From the NCBI GenBank assembly GCA_030689795.1, contig JAUYEO010000068.1, forward strand, positions 1-15,871: a stretch of 15,871 nucleotides of DNA, given 5' to 3'. Below the pieces are notes generated by a model. That model was not told where the DNA came from. It made no database searches and worked only from the letters and a program-made list of their open reading frames with translations. The number at the start of each line of letters is the position of its first letter. Within the stretch, counting starts at the first letter, position 1. The DNA is from Desulfobacterales bacterium. Its GTDB lineage: Bacteria; Desulfobacterota; Desulfobacteria; Desulfobacterales; RPRI01. This document shows positions 12,697-15,871 of the stretch, one piece after another. Made by a program: the position numbers and the translations under genes.

Positions 12697-14783
12697 AAGC
12701 CCGGCTGGATCACAACCGTCGCATCAACGGCGACGAGACTGTTTTTCCCGGCGATCAGTGGATTGACATCTATCTCTTTGATCTGCGGATTGCCGCATCC
12801 GAGAGCTCCGAGACAAACTATTATTTTTGCAAGGATTTCCCTGTCGACCGGCGGATATCCACGGAACCCGTTTAAGAGTTTCTGCGATTTAAGCCGCCCT
12901 ATCATCGAAAGCGCTTCTCCATGGCTTACGGGCGCGACTGCAAATACGGTGTCTTTCAATATCTCGGTAAAAATCCCCCCAAGTCCCAGCATGACACAAG
13001 GCCCGAACTGCGGGTCCCTGACCATGCCGGCAATAAGCTCTAAACCGCCTTCCATCTGCTTCTGAACAAGAATGTTTCCTTTTCCGGCCATTTTCATATT
13101 CAACTCGCCGAAAATCTTCTTTATCTCTTCTCCGGAAGAGACACCAAGCAGCACAAGACCCGATTCCGTCTTATGTATCTCACCAGGCAAAACGCCTTTC
13201 ATTACGACTGGAAAACCAAGTGAGCGGGCCGTATTGAGGGCATCTTCCGCAGAAACTGCGATTTTCTCTTCAACTACGGGAATCGAATATCCGGCAAGAA
13301 TCTTTTTCGAGATATGCTCATCAAGGGCGCCTTTACTATTCTCAAGCTCCGCCTTAAAGTTTTCAGAAATTGCAAATCCTGACGCATAAGACGGAAGATC
13401 GCTTTTTTCAGGTTTTTCCCGTTCAAACACGGCAGCCATGCATTCAACAGCCCTGTAAAGTTCCCGGTACACAGGAACTCCAAGATTTTGAGTGTTTGTC
13501 TGAAATTTTCTTGCCTTTTCAGCCTCCCCCATAAGCCAGCAAAACATTGGTTTATTGGATTTACGTGCGATTTCAACAAGAGAAGAGATATCAAAGTTGA
13601 GCGCAAACCCTCCGGCATAATAGTGCAGGAATATCACATCGACATTCGGATCATCACAAACAGCCTTTATGGCTTCGCCATATGCCATTTCCGAACCACC
13701 TCGTTCAATGGCCGGCCAGAGATCAATTGGATTTGCTACCGGCATCCATTCAGGATAAATTTTTTCAAGCGCATCCTTTGTTGACTGTGAAAGTTCGGCA
13801 ATAGAAAGAGTGGTTTTATCAATAAAATCTGAAGACACGATTCCTGCTCCGCCACTGTATGTCAGAATCGCAACACCTCCCGTAACCTTGGGTGGTATTT
13901 CAGGATACATCGCAAGAGATCTGCACAGGTCCAGCATCTGTTTAAAATCAACAGCCTCAACAACGCCTGCCTGAGCCAGAGCGCCGCTGATTACAGCGCT
14001 GTTTCCGGCAAGGCTTGCCGTATGGCTCATTGCTGCTGCTGCTCCTTTTACGCTTTTTCCGCCTTTAAGAACAACGATTGGTTTCCGGGAGCTCCGGCAT
14101 ATCTCCAGAAAACGCCGGCCGTTTGCAAAAGACTCCAGATATAATCCCACAACAGCAGTTTCTGGATCTCCCAGCAGGTATTCCAGAAGCTCACATTCAT
14201 CAACATCCACTTTGTTTCCTATTGAACAGACTTTACTGATACCCATGACGCCATGAGACATCGTGTCAATAATAAAACCTGCCGAAAGCATACCGCTCTG
14301 GACAATAAGAGATACATTCCCCCTGATAAATTCATAGTCCCATAGCGTAGGAGAGACAAAAGAAAAAACCTTCTTTGAAATAAAATCAACCAGCCCCATG
14401 CAGTTTGGCCCCCAGAGCCGGATTCCTGTCTCATCGCATATCTGCTTTAATTCGCTTTGAATTGATTGTCCTCTTGCTCCTGCTTCGGCAAAACCTCCGG
14501 ATTCAATCATGACTCCCGGAATCTTTCTTTGAAAACACTCCCGTATTACACCCGGCACAAGTTTTGCCGGAACAAAAACAATAGCAAGATCAACGGGGTC
14601 AGGCACGACCGCAACCGAGGGATAACATTTCAGGCCTTCTATCTCCGGATAAGCCGGGTTGACAGGATAAATCTTTCCTTTGTATCCCTTTATCAGGTTT
14701 TTCAGTATGGAGTTTCCTCCTTTATATGGATTGGCGCTTGCTCCAATCAGTGCAATTCCCTTAGGTTTGAAAAAAAATTCCAT
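12693..14783 (-). CDS. ADP-forming (NDP-forming) acyl-CoA synthetase, alpha-beta fusion
   Basis: Protein of 696 residues with the acetyl-CoA synthetase (ADP-forming) layout. An N-terminal CoA-binding Rossmann domain (GIALIGASANPYKGG) comes first. Two succinyl-CoA-ligase-like domains follow, with the phospho-histidine H254 in AMSHTASLAG. The C-terminal ATP-grasp domain runs from about residue 480 to the end (EIHKTESG with H537, and EIDVNPL with metal ligands E670 and N674). It interconverts acyl-CoA + ADP + Pi with acid + CoA + ATP, so it can either release ATP or activate an acid. ATG 14783 has AGGAAG seven bases upstream. A TTG one codon earlier is possible. The gene converges on the kinase gene with a 4-bp overlap. 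Confidence 0.93.
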   Translation of the reverse strand: MEFFFKPKGIALIGASANPYKGGNSILKNLIKGYKGKIYPVNPAYPEIEGLKCYPSVAVVPDPVDLAIVFVPAKLVPGVIRECFQRKIPGVMIESGGFAEAGARGQSIQSELKQICDETGIRLWGPNCMGLVDFISKKVFSFVSPTLWDYEFIRGNVSLIVQSGMLSAGFIIDTMSHGVMGISKVCSIGNKVDVDECELLEYLLGDPETAVVGLYLESFANGRRFLEICRSSRKPIVVLKGGKSVKGAAAAMSHTASLAGNSAVISGALAQAGVVEAVDFKQMLDLCRSLAMYPEIPPKVTGGVAILTYSGGAGIVSSDFIDKTTLSIAELSQSTKDALEKIYPEWMPVANPIDLWPAIERGGSEMAYGEAIKAVCDDPNVDVIFLHYYAGGFALNFDISSLVEIARKSNKPMFCWLMGEAEKARKFQTNTQNLGVPVYRELYRAVECMAAVFEREKPEKSDLPSYASGFAISENFKAELENSKGALDEHISKKILAGYSIPVVEEKIAVSAEDALNTARSLGFPVVMKGVLPGEIHKTESGLVLLGVSSGEEIKKIFGELNMKMAGKGNILVQKQMEGGLELIAGMVRDPQFGPCVMLGLGGIFTEILKDTVFAVAPVSHGEALSMIGRLKSQKLLNGFRGYPPVDREILAKIIVCLGALGCGNPQIKEIDVNPLIAGKNSLVAVDATVVIQPGF

Positions 14784-14837
14784 CAATACTTCCTTTCAGT
14801 ACTTATCTCCGCCTCAGTCGGATTCGTGTTGAAAGCC

Positions 14838-14859
14838 GGACTTTTTATGAAGCCGTCAA
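14838..14859 (+). repeat. Dispersed repeat module, copy D
   Basis: GGACTTTTTATGAAGCCGTC at 14838-14857, then AA, is one of five copies of the module. It is preceded by ATTCGTGTTGAAAGCC, a decayed form of the CTTCGTGGTGAAAAT arm seen at copy C. The hairpin at 14862 begins 2 bp after it. Confidence 0.7.
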
Positions 14860-14861
14860 CT

Positions 14862-14903
14862 TTGTCAAGCTAAAACGATCAATCGTTCGCTTTAGCTTGA
14901 CAA
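14862..14903. repeat. TTGTCAAG...CGA / TCG...CTTGACAA hairpin, copy 2
   Basis: TTGTCAAGCTAAA (14862-14874) pairs perfectly with TTTAGCTTGACAA (14891-14903). One A/C mismatch follows, then CGA/TCG, closing an 8-nt loop (14879-14886). The architecture equals that of 8530-8568. Stem bases in the middle differ but remain paired (CTAAA/TTTAG here, AAAAA/TTTTT there). Confidence 0.75.
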
Positions 14904-15000
14904 TCTTTCCTTATCTCCCATATCTTAAGTCACAATAAATATCATCAGCAAAAACCTTGATGGTTTGAAAAAAGCCGTAAAAGCATAATATTTTTATAAA

Positions 15001-15092
15001 ACCACGAAGAGCACGAAGCTGAAAATATTATATAACTTATTATCCTTCGTGCCCTTCGTGGTAAAAAAATGGACTTTTTACTAGATCGTCAA
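15001..15092 (+). repeat. Dispersed repeat module, copy E, with full CCACGAAG inverted arms
   Basis: ACCACGAAGAGCACGAAG (15001-15018) is inverted at 15045-15062 with one mismatch in 18, around a 26-nt AT-rich loop. It is followed by GGACTTTTTACTAGATCGTC (15071-15090). This is the best-preserved copy in the window. It ends 24 bp before the phosphoesterase ATG. Confidence 0.8.
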
Positions 15093-15116
15093 CCTTTACA
15101 ATACCGGAGATTCTAT

Positions 15117-15755
15117 ATGCGGATTTACGCTGTAGCCGATATTCATGGCCGTAAAAACAGGGTATCTTCGATACTTGATACTGTTTCAAATTTAAAACCG
15201 GATATGCTTGTTTTTGCAGGTGACATAAATTCGTTGTTTAGCCCTTCAAATATCATGCCTTATTTTAATAATGCCCATTTGCCGGTTCTTGTGGTTCGCG
15301 GCAATACAGATTCAAAAAAAATTGTGAATCTTCCCCCTGTTTCCTCAAATATTTCATTTTTGCACTTTTCAGAAATTGTTATTAACGGATTCTCTTTCAC
15401 AGGCGTTAGCGGAACAATCCCGGTGCCATTTTCATCCCGTATTCAATTTCGTGAAAAGCAGACAACTAAAAAACTTGAACCGCTGGTGAGAAAAGATACG
15501 ATTCTTATAGCCCATCCGCCTCCTTTTGGAACTCTTGATAAAGTTCTCGGCAAGTTTCATGCGGGATGCAAAAGCCTTCGGGAAATAGTTTCAAGGTGCC
15601 AGCCACAACTGCTTATTTGCGGTCATATCCATGAAATGCCGGGAAGCGCCTTTTTAGGAAAGACGCTTGTGGTAAACTGCAGTATTGGAATGAAAGGTAA
15701 AGGCGCTCTGATTGAGCTCAATAATAACAGATCACCTGTAGTTGAAATGCTGTAA
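15117..15755 (+). CDS. Calcineurin-like metallophosphoesterase (YfcE/MJ0936-like size)
   Basis: Metal-dependent phosphoesterase of 212 residues with the family motifs in order: D8 and H10 in ADIHG, GD in FAGDIN (about 34-39), RGNTD in place of the common GNHD (about 61-65), AHPPP (about 133-137) and CGHIHE (about 169-174). Family members hydrolyse phosphodiesters or phosphomonoesters. The substrate here is unknown. GGAGA at 15106-15110, six bases before ATG 15117, fixes the start. A longer frame starting at 15069 would begin inside a dispersed repeat and is rejected. The downstream DUF1848 gene begins one base after the stop, so the two are very likely translated from one message. Confidence 0.88.
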   Translation: MRIYAVADIHGRKNRVSSILDTVSNLKPDMLVFAGDINSLFSPSNIMPYFNNAHLPVLVVRGNTDSKKIVNLPPVSSNISFLHFSEIVINGFSFTGVSGTIPVPFSSRIQFREKQTTKKLEPLVRKDTILIAHPPPFGTLDKVLGKFHAGCKSLREIVSRCQPQLLICGHIHEMPGSAFLGKTLVVNCSIGMKGKGALIELNNNRSPVVEML

Positions 15756-15756
15756 A

Positions 15757-15871
15757 ATGATTATAAGCGCAAGCCGCAGAACCGACATTCCGGCGTTTTA
15801 CACCGAATGGTTTATGAACAGAATCAGAGCGGGATATTGCCTTGTTCCAAATCCATTCAATCCTGATCAGA
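15757..15871 (+). CDS. DUF1848 family protein, N-terminal fragment (runs off the window)
   Basis: The first 38 codons are visible, beginning MIISASRRTDIPAFYTEWF and continuing NRIRAGYCLVPNPFNPDQ. This is the typical opening of DUF1848 proteins. Their C-termini, outside this window, usually have a cysteine cluster like that of radical SAM enzymes; function is not established. The ATG is one base after the phosphoesterase stop codon, with no separate strong ribosome binding site, so translational coupling is likely. The frame is open to the window edge. Confidence 0.8.
   Translation, partial: MIISASRRTDIPAFYTEWFMNRIRAGYCLVPNPFNPDQ

Larger units (their letters stand above)
14784..15116. other. 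Repeat-filled divergent intergenic region
   Basis: This 333-bp region separates the minus-strand synthetase from the plus-strand phosphoesterase. It contains repeat module copy D, a covarying hairpin, a 13-bp fragment matching the 34-bp repeat (CATCAAGGTTTTT on the minus strand, about 14950-14962) and repeat module copy E. I see no reading frame of its own. Promoters for both genes should lie here. Confidence 0.6.

Noticed and set aside
14793..14806. CTTTCAGTACTTAT occurs both here and at 816-829
   Set aside because: A single 14-base exact match is about what chance allows in 16 kb, and the contexts differ (upstream of yebC versus antisense to the synthetase leader).
15069..15116. Extended N-terminus of the phosphoesterase from ATG 15069
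   Set aside because: Those 16 codons fall in the dispersed repeat and lack a ribosome binding site. GGAGA before ATG 15117 and the family alignment favour the shorter form.
1..15871. A CRISPR array formed by the recurring short repeats
   Set aside because: Copies are kilobases apart, occur in both orientations and lack regular spacers; no cas genes are present.

Overview
The window is about 15.9 kb of moderate-GC bacterial chromosome. Its gene content (ETF next to acyl-CoA dehydrogenase, an ADP-forming acyl-CoA synthetase, a DUF362 iron-sulfur candidate and a DUF1848 start) and its many short dispersed intergenic repeats suggest an anaerobic acyl-CoA-oxidising member of Desulfobacterota, perhaps Desulfobacterales. 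That placement is an inference from gene content and cannot be proved from this sequence alone. No rRNA, tRNA, CRISPR array or phage genes were seen.

Layout. 1-2714 (+ strand): rlmE (23S rRNA 2'-O-methyltransferase), yebC, and an APH/homoserine-kinase-like phosphotransferase, ending at a hairpin. 2774-4110: an Mrr-type restriction endonuclease broken by two small frameshifts, with a 155-bp MITE-like element just upstream of it. 4111-8406 (- strand): etfB-etfA, then a DUF362 protein with an unusual C-terminal cysteine set, then an exported or membrane-anchored glycerophosphodiester phosphodiesterase. 8645-12696 (+ strand): an atypical histidine phosphatase, an ACAD11-like acyl-CoA dehydrogenase, a TetR regulator, a 221-bp inverted-repeat element, and an ACAD10/11-like APH kinase. 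12693-14783 (- strand): an ADP-forming acyl-CoA synthetase, convergent with the kinase gene and overlapping it through a shared TTAA. 15117-15871 (+ strand): a calcineurin-like phosphoesterase and the first codons of a DUF1848 gene that leaves the window.

How the genes may work together. The core (about 6.6-14.8 kb) holds a kinase and a dehydrogenase that resemble the two halves of animal ACAD11, as separate genes. ETF is an electron acceptor for acyl-CoA dehydrogenases, and an acyl-CoA synthetase can activate or release the acid. I infer a pathway in which a hydroxyacyl-CoA is phosphorylated and the phosphate eliminated, under local TetR control. The histidine phosphatase lacks the usual second catalytic histidine, and its role is open.

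Intergenic DNA is rich in repeats: a 20-bp module present five times, often next to CCACGAAG-type inverted repeats; a pair of hairpins whose arms covary; two copies of a 34-bp repeat; an 8-bp tandem repeat forming the 3' end of rlmE; and two elements with terminal inverted repeats.
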